A stretch of DNA of 5,796 nt from Campylobacteraceae bacterium (GCA_027081065.1 JALWLW010000037.1:1-5796), one strand, 5' to 3'. Positions 1 to 5,796 are shown, numbered from the stretch's first letter. The notes: generated by a model not told the origin, from the letters alone. Numbers and translations are program-made.

Positions 1-115
1 TTTTATATTGAATTTTTTTTGAGTTTAACTCTTTTTTACTCTGCTTAATTTTACTTTCAACTGAGCTTGAAAATAAAAGCGTATAAGAAAGTAGAAAATA
101 AATAAAGATTTTCAT
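1..115 (-). CDS. EnvC-like peptidoglycan hydrolase activator, N-terminal fragment (cut by window edge)
   Basis: Only the first 38 codons are inside the window. They begin at an ATG that directly follows the ftsX stop codon (TAGATG), with an AAGGA ribosome-binding sequence inside the last ftsX codons. The protein starts MKIFIYFLLSYTLLFSSS, a typical signal peptide with one Lys, a hydrophobic core and a small-residue cleavage region near residue 18. A Lys/Glu/Gln-rich polar stretch follows (ESKIKQSKKELNSKKIQ), which looks like the start of a coiled coil. In many bacteria FtsEX controls a periplasmic coiled-coil protein of the EnvC type, with a C-terminal LytM/M23 domain that activates murein amidases. 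In C. jejuni the gene next to ftsX is, as I recall, an M23-family protein. The function is inferred from this context, from the signal peptide and from the coiled-coil start. The diagnostic M23 domain is outside the window. Confidence 0.68.
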   Translation of the reverse strand, partial: MKIFIYFLLSYTLLFSSSVESKIKQSKKELNSKKIQYK

Positions 116-919
116 CTACTCTTCCTTTACATTCACAACAACCAAATAGACAGCAATCATTACAATAACAATAGAAGCGAAAAGTAAAATAAAAAAGTCA
201 CTAAAAACAAAAATACTTTCAACATTTTCTCTTAAAATTTCCATTTGACTTTTACGTATCCAAATATTTTGAATAGCATAAAAAATTCCTGAAGTTATAA
301 TGGCTGAAATAATCGCATCAATTAATGCCATATTAATTAATACTTTAGATCGTAAAAAAAGTGATGCACCAAAAATTTCCATAACTTTCATACGCTGAGC
401 ATGTAAAAAGTTCCAAACTTCCATCTGTTTAACAATTAAAAAGAAGCCAATAATAGACATGAAAATAATAAATGTCTGAAAAGCAAATTTAATAAATGAA
501 AACAACTCATATTTTGATTGATAAGTTGATTGAAAATTTTCAATGGATTCAAAATTTCCACTTTTATTCAAATTTGCTTTAACAGAGGCTAACTCTTCAA
601 GTGTTAAATAGGCATCTAATTTTAAAGAGTAAGCATAAGGTAAAGAGGATTGTAACTCTTTCTCTCCATTTTTATCCAATTGCATTGTTTTTAAAAACTT
701 AGAATAACTTTTTTCACGAACTTCTTCAATATGAGAATCCCACGACCTAAAGTCATCAATACTCATCTCATTTTTAGCAATAACAATCATACTGTAGTTA
801 TTCTTAAGACTTTTTTCAAAACTATCAGTTGCTCTATCAAAAGCAATAAAAAACTCTAAACCCAATAAAATTGCGATTAAAGGAAAAATAAGTGAGATAT
901 GATTTTTAATGAATTTCAT
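116..919 (-). CDS. ftsX: Cell division protein FtsX (ABC-type permease subunit)
   Basis: FtsX is the inner-membrane partner of the ATPase FtsE. The complex acts at the division septum, where it transmits ATP hydrolysis to a periplasmic peptidoglycan hydrolase activator. The 267-residue product has the family topology: TM1 at about 7-26, a periplasmic domain at about 27-138, then TM2 (143-163), TM3 (195-218) and TM4 (238-262). The cytoplasmic loop at 176-195 (QRMKVMEIFGASLFLRSKVL) matches the conserved FtsX segment that contains the GA(S/T) motif. I chose the ATG at 919, giving MKFIKNH, because a GGGAG site lies 5 nt upstream. The in-frame ATGs at 940 and 937 would add seven residues, would lie further inside ftsE and have no better ribosome-binding site. 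The start overlaps the ftsE end by 14 nt, as expected for coupled synthesis of a two-subunit complex. The periplasmic loop is poorly conserved in this family and I see no known motif in it. Confidence 0.93.
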   Translation of the reverse strand: MKFIKNHISLIFPLIAILLGLEFFIAFDRATDSFEKSLKNNYSMIVIAKNEMSIDDFRSWDSHIEEVREKSYSKFLKTMQLDKNGEKELQSSLPYAYSLKLDAYLTLEELASVKANLNKSGNFESIENFQSTYQSKYELFSFIKFAFQTFIIFMSIIGFFLIVKQMEVWNFLHAQRMKVMEIFGASLFLRSKVLINMALIDAIISAIITSGIFYAIQNIWIRKSQMEILRENVESIFVFSDFFILLFASIVIVMIAVYLVVVNVKEE

Positions 920-1580
920 AAACACTCCCACTCTCATCAATAGTAAAATGTCTGTATGGAATATTAAAAACCATTGGAATACGGTGTGTTACTACCACTA
1001 CTGTTGTGTCTAATTGGTGACAAGCATTCTCCATTAAATCCCAAATAACATTAGATGAGTATTCATCAAGGTTACCTGTAGGTTCATCTGCCAAAATCAA
1101 AAATGGATTTTTTGCTAAAGCTCGTGCTACCCCTACACGTTGTTGTTCTCCACCTGAGAGTTCCATTGGAAACTTTAACTCTTTTCCTGAGAGTTTCACA
1201 TGATGTAAGAGACGTTTGGCTTGTGTACGTTGTACCTCTTCAGAATAACCGGCAATCCACAAGGGTAAAACCACATTTTTTTCAACCGTCCACTCATTAA
1301 TAAGACGATAATCTTGAAATACAATGCCTAAATGACTTCTAAGCTCTTGAAGTTTCTCTTTTTTAATATCAACCATATCTAATCCACCAACAACTAAAGA
1401 GCCATCATTTACGGCAAGATTTCCATAAAAAGATTTTAATAGTGTAGATTTTCCTGAACCACTAGGACCTGTAATAAAAACAAAATCTCCTTTTTTAATG
1501 GAAAAATTTGCTTTTTTAATAATCTCTTCTTCACTATGATATGAAAGGGTTAAATTATTTGCTGTAATAACATTAGACAT
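906..1580 (-). CDS. ftsE: Cell division ATP-binding protein FtsE
   Basis: This is the cytoplasmic ABC ATPase of the FtsEX complex. Its 224 residues are the usual family length and all ABC motifs are intact: Walker [10 protein letters not shown] (38-46), Q-loop Gln in VFQDYRL (Q89), signature [15 protein letters not shown] (141-155), Walker B LILADE (161-166), D-loop NLD (170-172) and the switch His in VVTHR (H199). The VFQDYRL segment and the ADEPTGNLD stretch are typical of FtsE and its LolD/MacB relatives. The direct overlap with ftsX downstream settles the assignment as FtsE. The ATG at 1580 has a GGAG site 7 nt upstream and overlaps the end of trmB by 8 nt. No key residue is missing, so it should be an active ATPase. 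Confidence 0.96.
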   Translation of the reverse strand: MSNVITANNLTLSYHSEEEIIKKANFSIKKGDFVFITGPSGSGKSTLLKSFYGNLAVNDGSLVVGGLDMVDIKKEKLQELRSHLGIVFQDYRLINEWTVEKNVVLPLWIAGYSEEVQRTQAKRLLHHVKLSGKELKFPMELSGGEQQRVGVARALAKNPFLILADEPTGNLDEYSSNVIWDLMENACHQLDTTVVVVTHRIPMVFNIPYRHFTIDESGSVYEIH

Positions 1581-2754
1581 GTAAATACTCCATAATTTTT
1601 AGATGTGTCTTGTAATTGGTCAGCGTTTTTACAGGGTTTGAATTAAAATAATAGCTTTTACTTTTATCTAAATAAATATATTTATGTTCAGGTCTATCAA
1701 AACTACCAAATGCAAGTTTTATCAAAATTGCATCATCTTCAATTTTAAATAAACGTTCAAAATGTATAAAAAACCCATCAAAAAGTGCTGGTTTATAAGA
1801 TATTTTATCTAAAATTTCTTGTTTGTAGACAATATCTTTAAACGAAAAATCAAAGTCTAACACTCTTGGCTCTGATTTTTCTAAACAAGTTACATAAACA
1901 TCATAAATATCTTTTTCTTGTCTTAACCATCTTGCTTCATATTTTGAGGTAATCTCAAGTGCTTCATTTTTACGTACTTCAACACCTGTTTTAGATACTC
2001 TCTCCCCTAAAAATGTCTCCATAGAATACCAAAAATACTTAGGTGAATCGGTTCTAAGTTCAAGTCGTCCACCTTTGTCTAATACACGCATAGCCTCTTG
2101 TAAAAATGAAGAAGAAATTACTCGTCTTTGTGGTTTTTTATCCCAAGGTACAGGAAAATGTACAAAAATTTTATGACAAAGGTTAGAAGGTATCATCTCT
2201 AAAAAAAGTCTTGCATCATAATTGACTACCCAAACATTATTTAAATCCAAAATTTCAATCTGTTTGAGTACTTGTGCAGCAGAAGGAGTATGAATTTCAA
2301 TGCCTATAAAAAGTTGCTCAGGATTTTTTTGAGCTTGATAAAGCAGATGTTTACCTGAGCCAAAACCAACTTCAATCGATACCGAATGAAAAGGAAATTT
2401 AATTTCAACAAAATCCTCAATATTTTTTTCATATTTACTTGATGCTACCAATTTTGTTGGATGGATAGTAATATTTGACTGTAAAAGCTCCGAATCCAAA
2501 ACTGTTGAGACATCAGCAATGGCTTGTTTCACTAAGTTTACTTTTAATGGTCTTGTCACTTTATCATATTTCAACAACCAATTTTCAGGATTTTTCTTTA
2601 AATGCAATAAAAATTTTTCACCTGCATGATAAATTCCTAATAACTCATCATCAGAAAAATTATCTTCTGCTTTAAAAAGCAATTCTGTATTTTTACCATA
2701 CTCACCTTTTTTAATACAACTTGTATCAAAAGGTTTAACCGTAATATGTGGCAT
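1573..2754 (-). CDS. trmB: tRNA (guanine-N7-)-methyltransferase TrmB, long form
   Basis: TrmB transfers a methyl group from S-adenosylmethionine to N7 of G46 in the tRNA variable loop. The methyltransferase core lies at about residues 118-292 of 393. The SAM-binding motif is IEVGFGSGKHL (127-137), followed by GIEIH (151-155), the family loop in variant form PVPWDKKPQRR (201-211), RTDSPKYF (234-241), and the C-terminal signature around TSKYEARWLRQEKDIYDV (269-286). Typical TrmB proteins have about 210-240 residues. This one has roughly 118 extra N-terminal and 100 extra C-terminal residues of unknown role, which I recall as usual in Campylobacterota. The common PDPWPKKRH is changed to PVPWDKKPQ, so a normally conserved Asp is absent; the same form is, as I recall, typical of the clade. 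The ATG at 2754 has AAGGG at a good distance and starts 8 nt after the lipoprotein stop. An out-of-frame ATG at 2758 lies too close to that site. Confidence 0.92.
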   Translation of the reverse strand: MPHITVKPFDTSCIKKGEYGKNTELLFKAEDNFSDDELLGIYHAGEKFLLHLKKNPENWLLKYDKVTRPLKVNLVKQAIADVSTVLDSELLQSNITIHPTKLVASSKYEKNIEDFVEIKFPFHSVSIEVGFGSGKHLLYQAQKNPEQLFIGIEIHTPSAAQVLKQIEILDLNNVWVVNYDARLFLEMIPSNLCHKIFVHFPVPWDKKPQRRVISSSFLQEAMRVLDKGGRLELRTDSPKYFWYSMETFLGERVSKTGVEVRKNEALEITSKYEARWLRQEKDIYDVYVTCLEKSEPRVLDFDFSFKDIVYKQEILDKISYKPALFDGFFIHFERLFKIEDDAILIKLAFGSFDRPEHKYIYLDKSKSYYFNSNPVKTLTNYKTHLKIMEYLHV

Positions 2755-2762
2755 TCATTCCC

Positions 2763-3446
2763 TTATCTTGCTTGAATCGAAACATTAATGCTTGGTTTAG
2801 AAAAACTATGTTCAAAGCCCATTGCAATTACACGATAAGTATATGAATTTCCAGGTACAACACTCTTATCAATATATTCTGACATCATACGTTCTTTAAC
2901 TGTTCCAATCCACTTCCAATCACCAGCATTTATACTTCTTTCAACTTTATACCATGAAATTTTTGCATTTGGGTGAGGTCGCCAAATTAATTTAATGGTA
3001 TTTTTTGTTTTTTGAAAACCTTGAAAGAACGTAACAGGCTCAAAAGGAGGTAAAGTTTTTATATTAATAACCTTACCGTGAGCTGATTCAAAACCATTTT
3101 TAACTGTTGTAAAAGTATATGTATACGTACTATCTTGTCTTAACTTAGTATCAACAAAATGTGTTGAGAAAGGATTATGTATTGTTCCAATTTTTTTTAA
3201 TTGTTTCATTTGACTATTAACATATTGGTTTGTATCTGTTCGATAAACATTTAAACCTGTAATGCCTTTATTTGCCAATGATTGCCATTCAAATGCTACA
3301 GAAGTATGATCGGGAACAGCTTTAACACTATTTAATTTAGGTAATGAAGGGTCTAACTGTTCATTGCTTAACATTGACGAGGAACTACATCCTATGAGTA
3401 ACATTAGCAAAGTAGCCATTAATGAGCTTTGAGTTAATTTTTTCAT
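2763..3446 (-). CDS. flpA: FlpA-like lipoprotein with two fibronectin type III domains
   Basis: This is a 227-residue exported lipoprotein. The signal peptide MKKLTQSSLMATLLMLLIGC ends in a lipobox (LIGC, lipidated Cys20). Ser at +2 would favour outer-membrane placement under the E. coli Lol rule. Two fibronectin type III-like domains follow, at about 35-133 and 135-226. Each shows the Trp in strand B/C (FEW, IWR), a central Tyr (NVYRT, WYKVERS) and the late Y-x-Y pair (TYTYTF, SYTYRV). The position between rluD and trmB matches Cj1279c of C. jejuni. That protein is FlpA, a fibronectin-binding adhesin of about 410 residues with three FN3 domains, so this homologue seems one domain shorter. 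Domain 2 carries WRPHPNAKI (155-163), close to the reported FlpA binding segment. I chose ATG 3446 because of a strong AAAGGAG site 6 nt upstream and because it places the signal peptide at the N-terminus. A start at 3512 would add 22 residues before it. Host adhesion is not shown; a structural envelope role is equally possible. Confidence 0.85.
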   Translation of the reverse strand: MKKLTQSSLMATLLMLLIGCSSSSMLSNEQLDPSLPKLNSVKAVPDHTSVAFEWQSLANKGITGLNVYRTDTNQYVNSQMKQLKKIGTIHNPFSTHFVDTKLRQDSTYTYTFTTVKNGFESAHGKVINIKTLPPFEPVTFFQGFQKTKNTIKLIWRPHPNAKISWYKVERSINAGDWKWIGTVKERMMSEYIDKSVVPGNSYTYRVIAMGFEHSFSKPSINVSIQAR

Positions 3447-4356
3447 AAACTTCTCCTTTGTTAAATTCTTTATGAATATATGTTTCCATATCTGGAAAAA
3501 GTGTTGCCACAAACTCCATCTCTTCTCCTGTTACAGGATGAGTAAGATATAACTTATATGCATGTAAATAAACACGTTTGATTGTATCTTTTTTGCTCTT
3601 AAAGCCATATAAAGCATCTCCAAGAATATGTCGCCCTAGACTCTCTAAATGTACTCTGATTTGATGCGTTCTACCGGTAAAGAGCTTAACAACAATCAAT
3701 TCTACTTTTTTAGAGCTCTCAGCTAATTTATAAAATGCTGATTTTGCTTCTTTACCATTAGCTACTACATCCATTTTAAGTCTATGTTTCGGGTTTCTTC
3801 CAATTGGTTTTTCAACAATTCCAGATGCTTTTAAAGGATAATCAATCAATGCTAAATAAAAACGTCCCATACTTTTATCCTGAAGCTGTTCACTTAATTT
3901 CTGATGTGCTTCATTGGTCTTAGCAATAACCAATGCCCCTGTAGTATTTTTATCGATTCTATGTACAATACCATGTCGCTCTTCTCCTGAAATGGTAGAG
4001 AGTGAAATGCCTTTATGAATTAACCAATCAACCAAAGTAGGCTCTTTAACTGAAGGTGCTGGATGGACAACTAGACCTGCTGGTTTATTAACAACCAACA
4101 TAACTTCATCTTCATAAATAATTTCAATATCAAAATCAATTACAACAGCTTCTTTAGGGATAATTTCTTTAAATTGATATTCAACTTTATCTCCAAGAAG
4201 AAGTTTTTTTCCTGTTTTAAGAATAACTTTTCCATTAACAAGAACTAACCCTTCTTTAATAAGTTGTTCAACTTGATTACGACTTTGTAGTAGAGTATCT
4301 GTCAAAATTTTATCAAGCCGTCCACTAGATTGAACTTCAAACGATTTTATATTCAT
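3385..4356 (-). CDS. rluD: RluD/RluC-family 23S rRNA pseudouridine synthase
   Basis: This enzyme isomerises specific uridines in RNA to pseudouridine; RluD-type members act on helix 69 of 23S rRNA. The 323-residue product has an N-terminal S4 RNA-binding domain (about 11-62, with RLDKILTD, SRNQVEQLIKEGLVLVNG and GDKVEYQF). The RsuA/RluA catalytic domain follows, with NKPAGLVVHPAP (90-101), the catalytic loop HRIDKNTTGALVIAKT (132-147, Asp135 as nucleophile) and GRTHQIRVHLESLGRHILGD (228-247). All catalytic features are present. The ATG at 4356 has only a modest AAGAG site. Exact target positions cannot be read from sequence: RluC and RluD share these motifs, and the S4 domain plus HPAP fits RluD slightly better. 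The last 20 residues or so (INSKLINGYFANVTHRM) are encoded over the lipoprotein signal peptide in another frame and look unconstrained. Confidence 0.9.
   Translation of the reverse strand: MNIKSFEVQSSGRLDKILTDTLLQSRNQVEQLIKEGLVLVNGKVILKTGKKLLLGDKVEYQFKEIIPKEAVVIDFDIEIIYEDEVMLVVNKPAGLVVHPAPSVKEPTLVDWLIHKGISLSTISGEERHGIVHRIDKNTTGALVIAKTNEAHQKLSEQLQDKSMGRFYLALIDYPLKASGIVEKPIGRNPKHRLKMDVVANGKEAKSAFYKLAESSKKVELIVVKLFTGRTHQIRVHLESLGRHILGDALYGFKSKKDTIKRVYLHAYKLYLTHPVTGEEMEFVATLFPDMETYIHKEFNKGEVYEKINSKLINGYFANVTHRM
3453..3459 (-). promoter_or_regulatory. Strong ribosome-binding site that sets the lipoprotein start
   Basis: AAAGGAG lies 6 nt before the ATG at 3446, a near-perfect Shine-Dalgarno match. 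It lies wholly inside the rluD reading frame (codons for Asn-Lys-Gly-Glu). It decides the lipoprotein start over the upstream in-frame ATG at 3512. Confidence 0.85.
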
Positions 4357-4400
4357 TTTACTCTTTTTTAATATTTATTGTAAAGTCTTTTATGATTAAG

Positions 4401-4491
4401 TGGCAGACAGTGAGAGATTCGAACTCTCGGTACCCTTACGAGTACGCATCCTTAGCAGGGATGTGGTTTCAGCCAACTCACCCAACTGTCC
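4401..4491 (-). tRNA. tRNA-Ser, anticodon GCU
   Basis: The 91-nt gene folds as a class II tRNA. The acceptor arm GGACAGT pairs with ACTGTCT, ending in a G1-U72 wobble. The D stem is short (GGT/ACC). The anticodon stem CATCC/GGATG encloses the loop CTGCTAA, giving anticodon GCT (plus-strand 4454-4456), which reads AGC and AGU serine codons. A long variable arm (GTACTC-GTAA-GGGTAC) is the hallmark of tRNA-Ser. The T arm is GAGAG-TTCGAAT-CTCTC. The discriminator base is G73, as usual for serine, and the CCA end is encoded in the DNA. A good -10 box lies upstream. No terminator is visible before rluD, 44 nt downstream, so the 3' end probably needs RNase processing. Confidence 0.97.
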
Positions 4492-4509
4492 GTGTGTTTG
4501 TGGAGTGAG

Positions 4510-4515
4510 ATTATA
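4510..4515 (-). promoter_or_regulatory. Sigma-70 -10 box of the tRNA-Ser promoter
   Basis: A perfect TATAAT lies 18 nt before the tRNA 5' end, leaving room for a short leader that RNase P would remove. There is no clear TTGACA -35 box. Instead a run of seven T residues lies further upstream, as is typical of Campylobacterota vegetative promoters, which depend on an extended -10 region and upstream AT tracts. It is the only convincing promoter in the window and may also serve rluD and the genes after it. Confidence 0.75.
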
Positions 4516-4527
4516 GAGCAAAGGAGC

Positions 4528-4560
4528 TTAAAAAAATATAAAATAACGACATTTTTTTAA
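4528..4560 (-). repeat. A/T-only perfect inverted repeat at the plsC end
   Basis: A 10-base arm TTAAAAAAAT (4528-4537) is matched exactly by ATTTTTTTAA (4551-4560), separated by 13 nt. The plsC stop codon lies in one arm, and the other arm falls in the T-tract region upstream of the tRNA -10 box. It could be a weak terminator or transcript-end hairpin for era-plsC, or an AT-rich upstream promoter element. With no G-C pairs and no U-run beyond the stem on the minus strand, it is not a standard intrinsic terminator. Confidence 0.45.
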
Positions 4561-5237
4561 ATTCTGAACATCTCTTTATAAATAGTTTGAATATCAGTAC
4601 GTTCTTTATAATCAATTAACTCACCAAACTCTATTTCTACTGTTTGTTCTAAATCTTTATCTTCTAAGGCATTAGCTAATACTTTATTACTATGAGAGCG
4701 TATATAGACAGGTAAAATTGGTAATTTACTTTTTAAAGCAATAATTCTAAACCCCTCTTTAAACTCAATAAGAGACTCTTCTGTTTTATTTCGTGTCCCT
4801 TCGGGAAAAATAAAAATAGAAGTACCCTCTTTAACAGCCTTTTTTGTATCAGCAAAAAAGCCTGACATTTGACTTTTTTCTCTATCTAACAAAATAGACC
4901 CAGCATTACGTACAAACAAACCAAAGAAAGGTGAATTATACAACTCTTTCTTAGCCACCCATACACCAAAAATATTAGTCTCTCGTAAGGCTACCTCCAA
5001 TATAGGTGGGTCAATAATACCTCTATGATTACAGATAATTAAATATTGTCCATCTTCTGGAATTTTTTCTTTATTTAAGACTTCAACTTTAATGTTTAAT
5101 GCATTTAACTGTGCCTCAGAATACTCAACTCGTAATGCCTTTTTTTCTAAAAAATTTGAAACTCTTTTTAACCTAAGTCCAAATGAATTTGTCAAATAAA
5201 GTGCATATATGGCTTGTTTAATTGCATTTAATGTCAT
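4557..5237 (-). CDS. plsC: PlsC-family 1-acylglycerol-3-phosphate acyltransferase
   Basis: Enzymes of this family transfer an acyl chain to the sn-2 position of lysophosphatidic acid, making phosphatidic acid for membrane lipids at the inner membrane. The 226-residue product shows the four LPLAT motifs in order: I, NHRGIID (70-76, the catalytic NHX4D); II, GSILLDR (113-119); III, FPEGTRN (144-150); IV, LPILPVYI (172-179). The length fits the family. There is no strong membrane helix; the N-terminal segment AIYALYLTNSFGL may associate with the membrane. The ATG at 5237 has an AGGAA site 6 nt upstream and lies 12 nt after the era stop, so the two genes are probably cotranscribed. Other LPLAT enzymes, for example ones acting on other lysolipids, share these motifs, so the exact substrate is inferred. 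Confidence 0.88.
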   Translation of the reverse strand: MTLNAIKQAIYALYLTNSFGLRLKRVSNFLEKKALRVEYSEAQLNALNIKVEVLNKEKIPEDGQYLIICNHRGIIDPPILEVALRETNIFGVWVAKKELYNSPFFGLFVRNAGSILLDREKSQMSGFFADTKKAVKEGTSIFIFPEGTRNKTEESLIEFKEGFRIIALKSKLPILPVYIRSHSNKVLANALEDKDLEQTVEIEFGELIDYKERTDIQTIYKEMFRI

Positions 5238-5249
5238 TCTAGTTTCCTA

Positions 5250-5796
5250 TTAAAAAATATAACCCATATCTTCAAGACCATCACGTGACTTTGACCAGCC
5301 TTTTTTAACAGCCACATGTAAATCCAAGTAAATTCTTTTTCCTGAAAAAAGTTCAAGTTGTTGACGAGCTAGTTTACCAACACGTTTAATACCCTCACCT
5401 CTATTGCCTACAATAATTCCTTTTTGTGTCTCTTTTTCAACAATAATGGTCGCATAAACTCTGTCCATATCCTCTTCTTCATCTATCTTTTCAATCGTTA
5501 CATCTGACTCATAAGGAATTTCATCAGAAAGATTTTCAAAAATAGATTCACGAATCAATTCTTTATAAATATCACGAATAAATTCGGTTGTTGTAATATC
5601 AGTATCAAATAGTGCTGGAGATACAGGTAAGTGTTTTACGATTTCATTAAGTAAAGGAGTTTTCCCTACTTTTTTATTAACAGAAAAAGGAATAATTGCT
5701 TCAAATCTATCTTGATATTTTTGATACTCTCCTAGTTTCTCTAAAATTTTTCCCTGAGGTACATGGTCCATTTTAGTAAGTAAAACTATATGTTTT
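5250..5796 (-). CDS. era: GTPase Era, C-terminal part (5' end outside window)
   Basis: Era is a GTPase that binds the 3' end of 16S rRNA and helps assemble the 30S subunit. The visible part is about 181 residues and runs off the window at 5796. It opens with KHIVLLTKMD, the G4 guanine-specificity motif in the form TKMD. The G5 region follows (EAIIPFSVNKKVG). Next comes the linker of Era proteins (HLPVSPALFDTDITT, then FIRDIYKELIRE) and the C-terminal KH domain, with EIPYESDVTIEKI, the QKGIIVGNRGEGIKRVGKLA segment and a GWSKSRDGLEDMGYIF end. The usual GKGG-type KH loop reads GNRG here. The apparent ATG at 5771 is only the Met of TKMD and is not the gene start. Walker A, switch I and switch II (G1-G3) lie outside the window. 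The C-terminus is complete. Confidence 0.95.
   Translation of the reverse strand, partial: KHIVLLTKMDHVPQGKILEKLGEYQKYQDRFEAIIPFSVNKKVGKTPLLNEIVKHLPVSPALFDTDITTTEFIRDIYKELIRESIFENLSDEIPYESDVTIEKIDEEEDMDRVYATIIVEKETQKGIIVGNRGEGIKRVGKLARQQLELFSGKRIYLDLHVAVKKGWSKSRDGLEDMGYIF

Noticed and set aside
920..940. Upstream double ATG for ftsX
   Set aside because: The ATG at 919 has a well-spaced GGGAG site and gives the usual short cytoplasmic N-terminus; the upstream codons are better explained as ftsE sequence.
1103..1300. Plus-strand reading frame of 65 codons
   Set aside because: It lies wholly antisense to the conserved ftsE core, shows no ribosome-binding site or recognisable motif, and is best explained as a shadow of ftsE.
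2475..2675. Plus-strand reading frame of 66 codons
   Set aside because: It is antisense to the trmB N-terminal region with no family resemblance; its low-complexity leucine-rich reading is expected from the complement of AT-rich coding sequence.
3447..3512. 22-residue N-terminal extension of the lipoprotein (ATG at 3512)
   Set aside because: It would place a polar segment before the signal peptide and bypass the strong AAAGGAG site in front of the ATG at 3446.
4377..4382. TACAAT as a -10 box for rluD, 20 nt before its ATG
   Set aside because: It is one mismatch from consensus, but such hexamers are common in AT-rich DNA and no supporting upstream element is seen. It remains possible but unsupported.
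4401..4491. tRNA-Ser gene as an integration site for a mobile element
   Set aside because: tRNA-Ser genes often serve as attachment sites, but no integrase, no repeated tRNA 3' end and no foreign-looking genes are present; flanking genes are core housekeeping genes.
5250..5771. A separate 173-residue gene starting at the ATG at 5771
   Set aside because: The frame continues upstream to the window edge through KHIVLLTK, completing the Era G4 motif, so the ATG is an internal Met and the gene is a truncated view of era.

Overview
The window is a compact, AT-rich block in which every supported gene lies on the minus strand. It looks like core chromosome of a member of the Campylobacterota (Epsilonproteobacteria). 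Three things point there: the low GC content, the long clade-type TrmB with a PVPWDKK motif, and the order rluD - FN3 lipoprotein - trmB - ftsE - ftsX - EnvC-like protein. From memory, this order matches the Campylobacter jejuni Cj1280c to Cj1275c cluster, in which the lipoprotein is FlpA. The genus cannot be fixed from the sequence; an Arcobacter- or Sulfurimonas-like organism is plausible.

Layout in the direction of transcription (high to low coordinates): (1) the 3' part of era (GTPase, ribosome assembly), cut by the window edge at 5796; (2) plsC-like acyltransferase, 12 nt downstream of era; (3) a short intergenic stretch with an A/T-only inverted repeat and a perfect TATAAT box, then tRNA-Ser(GCU); (4) rluD-type pseudouridine synthase; (5) a two-FN3-domain lipoprotein related to FlpA, whose start lies 62 nt inside rluD; (6) an extended TrmB, tRNA m7G46 methyltransferase; (7) ftsE and ftsX, the cell-division ABC complex; (8) the first 38 codons of an EnvC-like exported protein, whose ATG directly follows the ftsX stop codon.

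From rluD to the EnvC-like gene the reading frames overlap or nearly touch: 62 nt overlap, 8 nt gap, 8 nt overlap, 14 nt overlap, 0 nt. This indicates one transcription unit with translational coupling. The unit combines RNA modification (RluD, TrmB) with envelope and division functions (lipoprotein, FtsEX and its presumed periplasmic hydrolase activator). The only clear promoter is in front of the tRNA gene, and no terminator is visible between the tRNA and rluD, so the tRNA promoter may also feed the operon.

There is no gene-free stretch over 300 bases, no mobile element, no CRISPR array and no sign of a new defence or accessory system. The most interesting points are the WRPHP segment of the FlpA-like lipoprotein, the long rluD/flpA overlap, and the clade-type extensions and altered motif of TrmB.
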